A stretch of 64,000 nt of DNA. Source: Sphingopyxis sp. MSC1_008 (GTDB lineage Bacteria; Pseudomonadota; Alphaproteobacteria; Sphingomonadales; Sphingomonadaceae). This document shows positions 7,767 through 20,197 of this stretch, in pieces; the first letter of the stretch is position 1; the number at the start of each line of letters is the position of its first letter. The notes beneath the pieces were generated by a model, which did not search any database, was not told the DNA's origin, and saw nothing but the letters and a program-made list of their open reading frames with translations. The stretch lies in contig NZ_JALPRD010000003.1 in the NCBI RefSeq assembly GCF_023197165.1, positions 310,001 to 374,000 on the forward strand, in the 5' to 3' direction. The position numbers and the translations under genes were made by a program.

Positions 7767-8465
7767 ATGCTGACTATGCTTCTTTCCGCGCTCGCGCTCG
7801 CCGCCCAATCGACCCCCGTCCCGCCGCAGGCGACGCAATTGCCGCCCGCTACGCTGCCGCCGATTCCCGCCCCCGTCACGCCCGTCGTCGAGGCGGATAC
7901 ACGGCCCTATGTCGCGCTCGCCACCGATCTCGGCACGATCACCGTGCGGATCGAGAACAAGCGCGCGCCGATCACCGCGGGGAATTTCCTTCGCTATGTC
8001 GACGCGAAGCGAATGGACGGGTTCAAATTTTATCGCTCGACCAAAAGCTGGGGTCCGGCGAACCAGCTGGTGCAGGCGGGCAACCGCGGCGATGCGCGCA
8101 AGAATTTTCCGCCGATCGCGCACGAGCCGACGACCGCGACGGGCCTCACCAACTGCAAGGGCGCGCTGTCGATGGCGCGGCTCAACCCCGGCGACGCGAC
8201 GAGCGACTTCTTCCTGCTTCTGTCCGACATCAAGGGTTTCAACGCCGATGCACCCGGCGGCGACGGCGCGGGCTTCGCGGTGTTCGGCGAGATCGTCGGC
8301 GGCGCCGACATCGCCGAGGCGATCTTCAACGCCCCGATCTCGCCGACCGCGGGCGAGGGCGTGATGGTTGGCCAGATGCTCGACCCGCAAGTCACGATCA
8401 AGACCGCGCGCCGCGTCGCTGCGCCCGTCGGGGCTCCGCAAGGGTGCGTCGTCAAAGCGCCGTAA
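7767..8465 (+). CDS. Secreted cyclophilin-type peptidyl-prolyl cis-trans isomerase
   Basis: A 232-aa cyclophilin that would catalyse Xaa-Pro isomerisation during folding of exported proteins. It starts with a hydrophobic leader MLTMLLSALALAAQS and a Pro-rich linker, then the cyclophilin core from about residue 48 (YVALATDLGTITVRI). The FHR signature around the catalytic Arg appears as GFKFYR, so the Arg is kept while the His is Tyr. The segment ALSMARLNPGDATSDFFLL matches the conserved SMARxxxPxSATSQFFI region. The closing segment gives a low-complexity Pro/Val C-terminus. No Shine-Dalgarno is evident; ATG 7773 is an alternative start. Confidence 0.88.
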   Translation: MLTMLLSALALAAQSTPVPPQATQLPPATLPPIPAPVTPVVEADTRPYVALATDLGTITVRIENKRAPITAGNFLRYVDAKRMDGFKFYRSTKSWGPANQLVQAGNRGDARKNFPPIAHEPTTATGLTNCKGALSMARLNPGDATSDFFLLLSDIKGFNADAPGGDGAGFAVFGEIVGGADIAEAIFNAPISPTAGEGVMVGQMLDPQVTIKTARRVAAPVGAPQGCVVKAP

Positions 8466-8492
8466 AGCTGCGTCAGACCCCTATCATTTATT

Positions 8493-8520
8493 TTGCGTTC
8501 ATCCGCGCTGTGGCTATACC
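8493..8520 (+). promoter_or_regulatory. Putative bamD promoter
   Basis: TTGCGT (8493-8498), a 16-bp spacer and TATACC (8515-8520). The -10 ends six bases before the bamD ATG and no Shine-Dalgarno is visible, so a leaderless transcript is possible. The -35 matches TTGACA at four of six positions. Confidence 0.5.
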
Positions 8521-8526
8521 GCGCGC

Positions 8527-9321
8527 ATGACTCGATTTGCCCCCTCGCGCGCGACCGTGCGCCTGCTCGCCGCAGCCCTTGTGATCACCCCCATGCTGGC
8601 GGCCTGTGCCGGGGGCGGCAATGTGAAGAAGGACACGCGCTACGTCGCGCGCGACGTCAACACGCTGTACCGCGCGGCACAGGACCGGCTCGATCGCCGC
8701 CAGTACGGCTTGGCAGCGGCGCTGTTCGACGAGGTCGAGCGCCAGCACCCCTATTCGCCGTGGGCGCGCCGCGCGCAGCTGATGAGCTCGTTCAGCTATT
8801 ATATGGACCGCGAATATACCCCGGCGATCGAGGCTGCGCAGCGCTTCCTCGCGATCCACCCGGGGAACAAGGACGCCCCCTACGCCTATTATCTGATCGC
8901 GCTCAGCTATTATGAGCAGATCAGCGACGTCACCCGCGACCAGAAGATTACGCAGCAGGCATCGGCCGCGCTCGGCGAAGTGATCCGCCGCTATCCCGAC
9001 AGCCGCTATGCGTCGGATGCGCGGCTCAAGGTCGATCTGGTGCAGGACCATCTGGCAGGCAAGGAAATGGAAATCGGCCGTTTCTACCAGCGCAGTTCGA
9101 ACTGGCTCGCGGCTTCGATCCGCTTCCGCGAAGTCGTCGACAAATATCAGACGACGAGCCACGCGCCCGAGGCGCTCTATCGCCTGACCGAATCCTATCT
9201 CGCGCTTGGCATCCCGGCCGAGGCGAAAAAGTCGGCCGCGGTGCTCGGCGCAAACTATCCCGGCAACGAATGGTATCAGCGCGCCTACAAGCTGATGCAG
9301 AAGCACGCGCCGAGCGCCTGA
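8527..9321 (+). CDS. bamD: Outer membrane assembly lipoprotein BamD
   Basis: A subunit of the BAM complex that inserts beta-barrel proteins into the outer membrane, anchored to its inner leaflet. The 264-aa precursor has a lipobox LAAC with the lipidated Cys at residue 27. It is followed by TPR-like helices with the family features LYxxA, LAAALFDEVERQHPYSPWARRAQLMSSFSYY and RFLAIHPGNKDAPYAYYLIALSYYEQI. ATG 8527 is chosen because it gives a correct lipoprotein signal; the longer frame from 8368 overlaps the cyclophilin. recN follows after 47 nt. Confidence 0.95.
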   Translation: MTRFAPSRATVRLLAAALVITPMLAACAGGGNVKKDTRYVARDVNTLYRAAQDRLDRRQYGLAAALFDEVERQHPYSPWARRAQLMSSFSYYMDREYTPAIEAAQRFLAIHPGNKDAPYAYYLIALSYYEQISDVTRDQKITQQASAALGEVIRRYPDSRYASDARLKVDLVQDHLAGKEMEIGRFYQRSSNWLAASIRFREVVDKYQTTSHAPEALYRLTESYLALGIPAEAKKSAAVLGANYPGNEWYQRAYKLMQKHAPSA

Positions 9322-9368
9322 TCGCGCCGGGAATAGATTCTGCCTTTGTTCTGCGGTAAGGACGGCCC

Positions 9369-11036
9369 GTGCTGACCGCTCTATCCATCGCCAATATCGT
9401 GCTGATCGAACGGCTCGACCTCGATTTCGAGGCCGGGCTGGGCGTGCTGACGGGCGAGACGGGGGCAGGCAAGTCGATCCTGCTCGACGCATTGGGCCTC
9501 GCGCTTGGCGCGCGCGCCGACAATGCGCTCGTGCGCCAAGGGACCGACAAGGCGCAGGTGACCGCCAGCTTTGTCGCGCCGGCATCGGGAACGAAGCTCG
9601 CCGCGCTGCTCGCCGAAAATGAGATCGCGCTGGAAAGTGGCGAACCGCTGCTGATCCGCCGCACGCTCAAGGCCGACGGCGGCAGCCGCGCTTTTCTGAA
9701 TGACCAACCTTGTTCGGCGGCGCTGCTACGCGAAGTCGGGACCTATCTCGTCGAGATCCACGGCCAACACGACGATCGCGGCTTGCTCGCCCCCGCGGGG
9801 CACCGCGCGCTGCTCGACGCTTATGCGCGCACCGATACCCGCGGCGTTGCGGCGGCGCATGCCGCATGGCGCGCCGCCGAAGACAAGCTCGCTGCGGCGA
9901 AGGCCGCCATCTCGGAAGCCGAACGCGATCGCGAATGGCTCGAGCATTGCGTCGCCGAATTGCAGACGCTCAATCCCCAACCGGGCGAGGACGCCGAACT
10001 CTCCGAAGCGCGCGCCACGATGCAAAAGGGCGAGAAGGTCGCGGGCGACCTCGGCGCGATCATGGAAGCGTTCGAGGGCAGCGACAGCGGTCCCGCGCAG
10101 CTGCGCGGCGCGGCGCGGCGGCTCGACCGGCTCGCAGGCGATCATCCCTTGCTCGCCGAGGCGCTCGCGGGGCTCGACCGCGCGATCATCGAGGCCGACG
10201 AGGCCGAGAGCAAGCTCCACGAAGCCGCGCGCGCGATGGAATATGACCCCGACCGGCTCGAGGCGACCGAGACGCGCTTGTTCGAACTGCGCGCGATGGC
10301 GCGCAAGCACAATGTCCAGCCCGACGAACTCGCCGAACTCACCGGCACGCTCGCCGCGCGGCTCGACGCGATCGAGGGCGGCAGCGCGGGGCTCGCGAAG
10401 CTCGAAACCGCGGTCGCCGAAACCGCCGCCGCTTATACCCATGCCGCAACTACGCTCTCGGACCAGCGCAGCAAGGCCGCGGCCCGCCTCGACGCCGCGG
10501 TCGCGGGCGAACTTGTGCCGCTCAAACTCGACGCCGCCCGCTTCCAGACGCTTGTCGAACGCCTGCCCGCCGAACGCTGGGGGCCCGAGGGCATGGACCG
10601 CGTCGAATATCTCATCTCGACCAACCCCGGCGCGCCCTTTGCCCCGCTCGCCAAGATCGCCTCGGGCGGCGAACTCTCGCGCTTCATCCTCGCATTGAAG
10701 GTTGCGCTCGCCGAAGAGGGCGGCGCCGACACGATCATTTTCGACGAAATCGACCGCGGCGTCGGCGGCGCCGTCGCCAGCGCGATCGGCGAACGGCTCG
10801 CGCGTCTTGCCGGCGCGGGCAAGCAATTGCTCGCGGTGACGCACAGCCCGCAGGTTGCGGCGAAAGGCGCGGCGCATTTCATCATCGCCAAGTCGAGCCA
10901 CGGCACGGTCACCCGCACCAGCGTTCACGCGCTCGACGAAGCCGGCCGCCGCGAGGAAATCGCGCGCATGCTGTCGGGGGCCGAAGTGACCGCCGAGGCG
11001 CGCGCGCAGGCGGAAAGATTGCTGGAGACATTATGA
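9369..11036 (+). CDS. recN: DNA repair protein RecN
   Basis: SMC-like ATPase that acts early in recombinational repair of double-strand breaks. The 555-aa product has the Walker A motif GETGAGKS at residues 29-36, a long Ala/Glu-rich coiled-coil centre, and the C-terminal half-ATPase with the signature ASGGELSRFILALK, Walker B TIIFDEIDRGVGG and the VTHSPQVAAKG switch. The start is GTG 9369, supported by AAGGA at 9358-9362 with 6-nt spacing. The next gene overlaps its stop codon (ATGA). Confidence 0.96.
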   Translation: MLTALSIANIVLIERLDLDFEAGLGVLTGETGAGKSILLDALGLALGARADNALVRQGTDKAQVTASFVAPASGTKLAALLAENEIALESGEPLLIRRTLKADGGSRAFLNDQPCSAALLREVGTYLVEIHGQHDDRGLLAPAGHRALLDAYARTDTRGVAAAHAAWRAAEDKLAAAKAAISEAERDREWLEHCVAELQTLNPQPGEDAELSEARATMQKGEKVAGDLGAIMEAFEGSDSGPAQLRGAARRLDRLAGDHPLLAEALAGLDRAIIEADEAESKLHEAARAMEYDPDRLEATETRLFELRAMARKHNVQPDELAELTGTLAARLDAIEGGSAGLAKLETAVAETAAAYTHAATTLSDQRSKAAARLDAAVAGELVPLKLDAARFQTLVERLPAERWGPEGMDRVEYLISTNPGAPFAPLAKIASGGELSRFILALKVALAEEGGADTIIFDEIDRGVGGAVASAIGERLARLAGAGKQLLAVTHSPQVAAKGAAHFIIAKSSHGTVTRTSVHALDEAGRREEIARMLSGAEVTAEARAQAERLLETL

Positions 11037-11692
11037 CCGACCAGGCGCAACAATATCGGGAAGAGGGCTATCTCGCGTTGCCCGGTTTCGTGCCGACAGA
11101 TGTGACGCACGCCTTTCTGTCGACGCTCAAGACCGATTTGATTCATGGCGGCGTGTCGTTCGACACGTTGAAGCGCGGATCGCCGCTCCTTCAGACCGAA
11201 GCAATCGAGGTTTACGGCATGCATTATATGCCGATGGCCACCTTTTTGTGGGGGATGACCCCAGCGATCAGTGCGTTGGTCGGCCACGACCTTCGCCCGA
11301 CCTATTGCTATTTCCGCATGTACCGCGCCGGCGACATCTGCCGTATTCATTCGGACCGCTTTGCCTGTGAACATAGCCTGTCGCTATTGCTGGCGGCGAG
11401 CGACGGTAAGCCTTGGCCGCTCGAAGTCGGATCGCAGCATATCGAAACCCCTCGCCAGCGCGCCGATCCGGATTTCGGAGACGAAGCCTATGGTTCGGTG
11501 CCGATGCTGCCCGGCGACGCAGTGCTCTATCAAGGTGTCCATCGCGCGCACGGGCGAATGACGCCTAACCCCAACCGCTGGTCGGCGCATCTGTTCCTGC
11601 ACTGGGTCGATCCCGCAGGGCCCTATGCCGACAATGCGTTCGAGGGGATGGCGATTCCGCCGACTGAAGCGCTGGCGATGGAACGGGTCTGA
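11033..11692 (+). CDS. 2-oxoglutarate/Fe(II)-dependent dioxygenase-fold protein
   Basis: A 219-aa protein with the double-stranded beta-helix iron site HxD...H: His106 and Asp108 (CRIHSDR), and His170 or His173 in GVHRAHGRM. Arg182 is a candidate 2-oxoglutarate contact. The substrate is unknown. It overlaps the recN stop by 4 nt and is followed after 3 nt by a GNAT gene, so it belongs to a recN-to-ligA translation-coupled run. A repair-related oxidative demethylase is conceivable, but no AlkB-specific motif was recognised. Confidence 0.75.
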   Translation: MTDQAQQYREEGYLALPGFVPTDVTHAFLSTLKTDLIHGGVSFDTLKRGSPLLQTEAIEVYGMHYMPMATFLWGMTPAISALVGHDLRPTYCYFRMYRAGDICRIHSDRFACEHSLSLLLAASDGKPWPLEVGSQHIETPRQRADPDFGDEAYGSVPMLPGDAVLYQGVHRAHGRMTPNPNRWSAHLFLHWVDPAGPYADNAFEGMAIPPTEALAMERV

Positions 11693-11695
11693 GGC

Positions 11696-14948
<3,253 letters not shown>

Positions 14949-14960
14949 GTCATACCATTC

Positions 14961-15037
14961 CGTCACCCCGGACTTGATCCGGGGCCCGCCTTTCTTGAAC
15001 GAGTAAAGGTGGGTGCCGGGTCAAGCCCGGCATGACG
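14961..15037. repeat. Palindromic repeat element R5
   Basis: A 77-bp element in the opposite orientation to R1: left unit CGTCACCCCGGACTTGATCC and right unit ending GGGTCAAGCCC-GGCATGACG. The central GGCCCGCC and GGTGGG segments resemble the centre of R1. It lies just after ligA and may stabilise its 3' end. Confidence 0.9.
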
Positions 15038-15107
15038 GATAAAAGGGTAATAGTAACCCGTGCGCGCCATCACAGACGGCGCGGCGAAAATGCTGTGAGG
15101 GGGCAAC

Positions 15108-16277
15108 ATGGCTAAGCGTGATTATCTGAACACTCTGATGCGCGATCTCGAATCGCATACCGAAGTGCGGCGCTTCGGCAGCGGCTGGCTGTCGGGCTTC
15201 TTCGGATTGCTGTTCGCGATCGCCGGCTTCTTCATGGTGATCGCGCTGCGCTTTCCCGACTGGTTCGCGACGCCCGAGCTCGAAATCGTCAAGCATTGGG
15301 GCGGCTTCCGCGGTGTCGTCCACGCGACGCTCCTGATCAGCTACGGCCTCTCCTTGCTCAGCTTGCTGTTGCGGCCCCGAAAAGTGCTCGGCCTTACCGC
15401 GCTGATGATCGGACTCGCCGCGATCCTCGTCGGTGGGGCGAACGTCCAGCCGCAGGAGACGCGCGACTGGGGCATCTTCTTCGGGGTCGACTTCTTCGTC
15501 GTGAACCTGCTCGTCACCGGCTTCATGTTCGCGCCGCTCGAGCGCGCCTTCCCGCATCGACGCACCCAGCGCCTGTTCCGCATCGAATGGCGCGAGGATC
15601 TTTTCTATTATCTGGTCAGCACGATGTTCGTGCAGGTGCTTGGCTTCCTCGCGCTCGCGCCCTCGACGATCATCAACGAGAATACGTCGAACTGGGAGGC
15701 GTTCCGCGCCACCGTCGCATCGCTGCCGTGGATCGTCCAGTTCGTCATCGTGCTGGTGGCGTCGGACATGGCGCAATATTTCTTCCACCGCACCTTCCAC
15801 CGCTACCCCTTCCTCTGGGGCTTCCACGCAGTGCACCACAGCGCGAAATCGATGGACTGGCTCGCGGGATCGCGGATGCATTTCGTTGAGATCATCCTGC
15901 TCCGCTCGATCACCTCGCTGCCTCTCTTCACGCTCGGCTTCGCGCCGTCGGTGATGCAGGCATATATCGGCTTCGTCTATGTCTGGTCGTCGCTGCTCCA
16001 CGCCAATGTCGGCGGCAATTTCAACCGCCTCGGCCACTGGATCGCGACCCCGCGCTTCCACCACTGGCACCATGGGCTCGAACGCGAGGCGTTCGACGTC
16101 AATTTCGCGATCCATTTCCCGTGGATCGACAAGATGTTCGGCACCTTCCATTTGCCCAAGGACCGCTGGCCCGAAAATTACGGCATCCCCGAAGAGGTGC
16201 CGCGCAGCTATTGGGGCCAGTTCCTCTACCCCTGGACGCGCACCGGCAAGAAGACCGACGAGACGCCCGCCGAATAG
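15108..16277 (+). CDS. Fatty acid hydroxylase/sterol desaturase family membrane protein
   Basis: A 389-aa integral membrane di-iron oxygenase. It has several membrane helices in the first 230 residues, then the histidine clusters FHRTFHR (about 227-233), HAVHHS (about 241-246) and FHHWHH (about 319-324) that would bind the two irons in the cytoplasm. It is expected to hydroxylate or desaturate a lipid; whether the substrate is a fatty acid, sphingolipid or carotenoid cannot be told. The gene has its own start region after repeat R5, and ATG 15108 follows a GGGGG-rich stretch. Confidence 0.88.
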   Translation: MAKRDYLNTLMRDLESHTEVRRFGSGWLSGFFGLLFAIAGFFMVIALRFPDWFATPELEIVKHWGGFRGVVHATLLISYGLSLLSLLLRPRKVLGLTALMIGLAAILVGGANVQPQETRDWGIFFGVDFFVVNLLVTGFMFAPLERAFPHRRTQRLFRIEWREDLFYYLVSTMFVQVLGFLALAPSTIINENTSNWEAFRATVASLPWIVQFVIVLVASDMAQYFFHRTFHRYPFLWGFHAVHHSAKSMDWLAGSRMHFVEIILLRSITSLPLFTLGFAPSVMQAYIGFVYVWSSLLHANVGGNFNRLGHWIATPRFHHWHHGLEREAFDVNFAIHFPWIDKMFGTFHLPKDRWPENYGIPEEVPRSYWGQFLYPWTRTGKKTDETPAE

Positions 16278-16342
16278 CTTGGGGCCGAATAGGGCAATCT
16301 GTCCGCTTGCCACCCGCGGACGCGCGCCATAAGGCGCGGGAC

Positions 16343-16747
16343 GTGAGCCTGCTCGCCGCCTTTCGCCGTCCCGGCATCTTGCTGCTTTTGCCGCTGCTGC
16401 TCGCGCTCGCCGCGCGGGTGCTCGTCGCGCCGGGCTGGATGATCGAGAGTAATGCCGGCGGCTCGATCACCGTGCGCATCTGTTCGGACCCCGCCAACCC
16501 CGGCGGCACGATGACGATTGAGTTCGAGAAGACGGGCGAAAAGGCCGGCGACCATAACGCCGGCGAAGCGCAGCAGCATTGCCCGTGGGGCGCGCTCGCC
16601 AATGCGCCGATCGTCCCCGACCTGCCTGTCCTCGCTGCCGCGCCAATGGCTATCGAGCCCGTCCCGGTCGCCGTCCGCTCGCTCGGCTATGCGCCGGGCA
16701 TCGCTTCGCCGCTCCCGCCGAGTACCGGGCCCCCTCTCTTCGCCTGA
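16343..16747 (+). CDS. DUF2946-like secreted protein
   Basis: A 134-aa product from a GTG start. A hydrophobic N-terminal segment (residues 12-26) is followed by the APGWM motif, then two isolated cysteines in VRICSD and QHCPWGAL. The pattern PxGWM, then C, then CPxxAL matches DUF2946, a family often found beside TonB receptors and copper-related genes. A TonB receptor gene does follow after 69 nt. The C-terminus is Pro-rich. A role in metal handling is inference from family context. Confidence 0.7.
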   Translation: MSLLAAFRRPGILLLLPLLLALAARVLVAPGWMIESNAGGSITVRICSDPANPGGTMTIEFEKTGEKAGDHNAGEAQQHCPWGALANAPIVPDLPVLAAAPMAIEPVPVAVRSLGYAPGIASPLPPSTGPPLFA

Positions 16748-16816
16748 TCCAGACCGACCGGCTGCCCGCGCTTTCGCGCGGCGCGGCCCGTGACTGCATT
16801 CAGCGAAGGAATAAAC

Positions 16817-18826
16817 ATGAAAACCCGTATCCATGGGGCGGCGCCGCTTCTGGCGCTTGCGACCTGTCTTGTCGCCGCTCCGGTCCGTGCCGAAGACGCC
16901 GATTCGACCATCATCGTCACCGCGCCAACCGCCACTGACGCCGCCGAGGAACGCGCAAACCGCACGCCCGGCGGCACCGATATCGTTTCCTATCAAGACT
17001 ATGCCGACAAATCGGTCGTGAGCCTGCGCGACACGCTCGCTTTCTCACCCGGGGTCTACCTCCAGCCGCGCTACGGGCAGGAGGTCCGCCTCTCGATCCG
17101 CGGCTCGGGTCTTTCGCGCGGCTTTCACATGCGCGGGCTGACGCTGCTGCAGGACGGGGTGCCGATCAACCTTGCCGATGACAATGGCGATTTTCAGGAA
17201 CTCGAACCGATCTTCTTCGACCATCTCGAAGTCTATCGCGGCGCCAACGCGCTGCGCTTCGGTTCGGGCACGCTGGGCGGCGCGATCAACGGCGTGACCC
17301 CGACGGGTCGCACGGCGCAAGGAATTTACCTGCGCGGCGATGTCGGCAACTTCGACAGCGTGCGTGGGCTCGTCTCGGCGGGCGTCGCGAGCGATCGCGT
17401 CGATGCGTGGGGCGCGATCAGCGCCGACACGTCGGACGGCGACCGCGACCATGCCAAGCGCCGCAGCGTGCGTTTCCAAGGTAATGTCGGGCTGAAGCTG
17501 AGCGATGTCGTCAGCACGCGCTTCTATGCCAGCATCAACAATATCGACCAGCAGCTGCCGGGCGCGCTGACGATGGCGGAGGCTCTGTCGACCCCGCGCA
17601 AGGCCAACACCGGCGCAGTCGCGGGCGATCAGGGACGCGATATCGACTCGCTGCGCCTCCAGAACCGCACGACCGTCGACTGGGGCGCGCTCACGCTCGA
17701 CGTCGGCGGCTTCGTCAACGCCAAGTCGCTTCATCACCCGATCTTCCAGCTGATCGACCAGAAGTCGGTCGATATCGGCACCTTCTTCCGCGCCGACTAT
17801 GCGACCGGCCCGATCGAGGTAACGTTCGGCGGTGAAATCCGCCGCGGCAACACCGACGCGCGCCAGTTCGTGAACAATAGCGGCCGACGCGGGACACTGA
17901 CCTTCGACGCCGACCAGAAGGCACAGACCGCGACGCTCTATGGCGAAGTGCGCGTGCGGCCCGTCGAAGCGCTGACCTTAGTCGCAGGCGGCGTCTACGC
18001 CGACGGCTGGCGCCAGCGCCACGTCAATTTTTCGGCCAACCCCGCGACCGACGGCCGGATCGACTTCGACGCCTTCTCGCCCAAAGTCGGCCTGTTGTTC
18101 GAACCCGCCGCCGATATCCAGTTCTTCGCCAACTACAGCCGCTCGGCCGAATTCCCGGGCTTTGGCGAAGTCTTCCAGACGATCGGCACTCCGCCGACGA
18201 GCACGGTGGTTTCGGATATCCGGCCGCAGCGTGCGTGGACCGCCGAGATCGGCACGCGCGGCAAGCTTGGTTTCGCGCGCTGGGATATCGCCGTCTACCG
18301 CTCGACGCTGAAGGGCGAGTTGCTCCAGTTCACGACGAACGCCAACATTCCTGCTGCAACCTTCAACGCGGACCGCACGCTGCACCGGGGTGTCGAGGCC
18401 GGGCTGGACCTCGCACCGACCGGCTGGCTGCGGCTGCGGCAGGTCTACACCTACAGCGATTTTCGCTTCCGGGGTGACGCACAGTTCGGCGACAACCGCC
18501 TGCCGGTCGTGCCCAAGCACGCCTATCGCGCCGAACTGCGGATTGGTAGCGACGCGCTCCATGTCGCGCCAAACCTCGAATGGGTCCCCGACGGCCCCTT
18601 CGCCGATTACCGCAATCTGGTGCGCACCCCCGGCTATGCGCTGATCGGCATCACCGGCGGAGCGACGATCGCGAACGGCATCGACGCCTTCGTCGACGTC
18701 CGCAACATCACCGGCAAGAAGGCAATCGGCGACATCAGCGCGGCGATCGCCGTCACGCCCGCATCGGCGATCTACTACCCGGTCGAGTGTCGCGCGGTCT
18801 CCGCCGGCATTCGCGCGCGCTTCTAG
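16817..18826 (+). CDS. TonB-dependent outer membrane receptor
   Basis: A 669-aa receptor for TonB-energised uptake of a metal complex or similar ligand. It has a signal peptide ending PVRAEDAD, a TonB box-like TIIVTAP at about 31-37, a plug domain (SLRDTLAFSPGVYLQPRYGQEVRLSIRGSGL...) and a 22-strand-type barrel ending in the aromatic residue Phe (IRARF), as required for BAM recognition. ATG 16817 is chosen for its signal peptide; an in-frame GTG at 16790 is upstream. The PepSY gene follows after 11 nt and modABC after that. The ligand is unknown. Confidence 0.93.
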   Translation: MKTRIHGAAPLLALATCLVAAPVRAEDADSTIIVTAPTATDAAEERANRTPGGTDIVSYQDYADKSVVSLRDTLAFSPGVYLQPRYGQEVRLSIRGSGLSRGFHMRGLTLLQDGVPINLADDNGDFQELEPIFFDHLEVYRGANALRFGSGTLGGAINGVTPTGRTAQGIYLRGDVGNFDSVRGLVSAGVASDRVDAWGAISADTSDGDRDHAKRRSVRFQGNVGLKLSDVVSTRFYASINNIDQQLPGALTMAEALSTPRKANTGAVAGDQGRDIDSLRLQNRTTVDWGALTLDVGGFVNAKSLHHPIFQLIDQKSVDIGTFFRADYATGPIEVTFGGEIRRGNTDARQFVNNSGRRGTLTFDADQKAQTATLYGEVRVRPVEALTLVAGGVYADGWRQRHVNFSANPATDGRIDFDAFSPKVGLLFEPAADIQFFANYSRSAEFPGFGEVFQTIGTPPTSTVVSDIRPQRAWTAEIGTRGKLGFARWDIAVYRSTLKGELLQFTTNANIPAATFNADRTLHRGVEAGLDLAPTGWLRLRQVYTYSDFRFRGDAQFGDNRLPVVPKHAYRAELRIGSDALHVAPNLEWVPDGPFADYRNLVRTPGYALIGITGGATIANGIDAFVDVRNITGKKAIGDISAAIAVTPASAIYYPVECRAVSAGIRARF

Positions 18827-18837
18827 GAGAGCAGGGG

Positions 18838-20190
18838 ATGACCGACATCAACCGGGTGCCGCTCTATCGCACGATCTGGCGCTGGCATTTCTATGCCGGA
18901 CTGTTCGTCATCCCCTTCATTCTGATCTTGTCGGCGACGGGCGCCGCTTATCTGTTCAAGCCGCAGATCGACCGGTGGGAGGAGCGCGCGTGGCGCGGCC
19001 TGCCGACGGCGGGCGCGGTCGACGCCGATGCGCAGGTCGCCGCCGTGCTCGCGGCCAATCCGGGTGCGAGTTTTCATCACTACCGCATCCCCGAAGCACC
19101 GGGCGATGCGGCGGTGGTCCATATCGGCCTGCCAGACGGAGGCATGCGCGACGTCGCCGTGTCGCCGCAGGGCCGCGTGATCGGCGCAGCCGACCCCGAC
19201 CAGCGAATTTCGGCGTGGCTCGCGCGCATCCACGGCACGCTCTTGATCGGCCGCACGGGTCGCCTGCTCGTCGAACTCGCCGCGAGCTGGGCGATCGTGA
19301 TGATCCTGACCGGCCTCTATCTCTGGTGGCCGCGCGGACGCGGTGCGGCGGGCGTGCTCTGGCCGCGGCTGTCGCTCGGCGGCCGCGCGGCGCTGCGCGA
19401 TCTTCACGCCGTCACCGGCTTCTGGGTCTCCGGCCTCGCGCTGATCCTGCTCTTCACCGCGCTGCCATGGACCGAAGTGTGGGCGAGCGGCCTTCGCACC
19501 GTCCGCGCCGAAATGGGCTGGGTGTCGGGAGTGCAGGACTGGAAGGGCGGCGCCGATCCGCACGCCGCGCACGATCATCATGCGATGGCGGCGGCCCAGC
19601 CGGCCGGACCGCCTCCGCAAGCGCGCCTGGAATATATCGTCCTCCGCGCCCGCAGCGAGCATATGCCCGCCCCCGCGATCATCCAGCCGCCGGGCGCGCC
19701 CAACGCCTTCGGTCCGCCCAACGGCAATGTCTGGACGCTGACGACACTTACCCAGAACCGCCCGCTGGTGCGCAAGGTGAGCTACGACCCCGAAACCAGC
19801 CTCGAAGTTGCACGCAGCGGCTTTGCCGAAAAACACGCCATCGACCGCGCCGTCGGTTACGGAATCGCATGGCACGAGGGGCAGCTCTTCGGCCTCGCCA
19901 ACCAGCTGATCGGTGTGGCGACCGCATTCGCGCTTTTCACCCTCGCGATCTCGGGCTTCCTGATGTGGCGCCGCCGCAGACCCGATAATGCGCTCGGCGC
20001 CCCGCCCGCCGCGCGCGACCCCGCAAAGCTCAAGGGTGTCGCCGCGCTGATCCTGATCCTCGCCGCGCTGCTGCCCTTGCTCGCCGCCTCGCTGATCCTC
20101 CTCTGGATCGTCGAGCGATTGATCCTTGCGCGCTTGCCCCGCATCGCACGCTGGCTCGGCGTTGCGGTGAAGGCCCCGGCGCGCCTATAG
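18838..20190 (+). CDS. PepSY-associated transmembrane domain protein
   Basis: A 450-aa inner membrane protein with the family plan: a cytoplasmic start, a first helix (WHFYAGLFVIPFILILSATGAAYLF), a periplasmic PepSY-like domain with LARIHGTLLIGRTGRLLVELAASWAIVMILTGLYLWWPR, further helices and a C-terminal membrane pair. Conserved histidines (FYAGLF preceded by WRWH; IHGTLL; LHAVTG; WHEGQLFG) suggest haem or metal binding. Such proteins commonly reduce or assist siderophore and metal uptake next to TonB receptors. Start ATG 18838 follows GGAGAGCAGGGG. Only 7 nt separate it from modA. Confidence 0.9.
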   Translation: MTDINRVPLYRTIWRWHFYAGLFVIPFILILSATGAAYLFKPQIDRWEERAWRGLPTAGAVDADAQVAAVLAANPGASFHHYRIPEAPGDAAVVHIGLPDGGMRDVAVSPQGRVIGAADPDQRISAWLARIHGTLLIGRTGRLLVELAASWAIVMILTGLYLWWPRGRGAAGVLWPRLSLGGRAALRDLHAVTGFWVSGLALILLFTALPWTEVWASGLRTVRAEMGWVSGVQDWKGGADPHAAHDHHAMAAAQPAGPPPQARLEYIVLRARSEHMPAPAIIQPPGAPNAFGPPNGNVWTLTTLTQNRPLVRKVSYDPETSLEVARSGFAEKHAIDRAVGYGIAWHEGQLFGLANQLIGVATAFALFTLAISGFLMWRRRRPDNALGAPPAARDPAKLKGVAALILILAALLPLLAASLILLWIVERLILARLPRIARWLGVAVKAPARL

Positions 20191-20197
20191 GTTGCCC

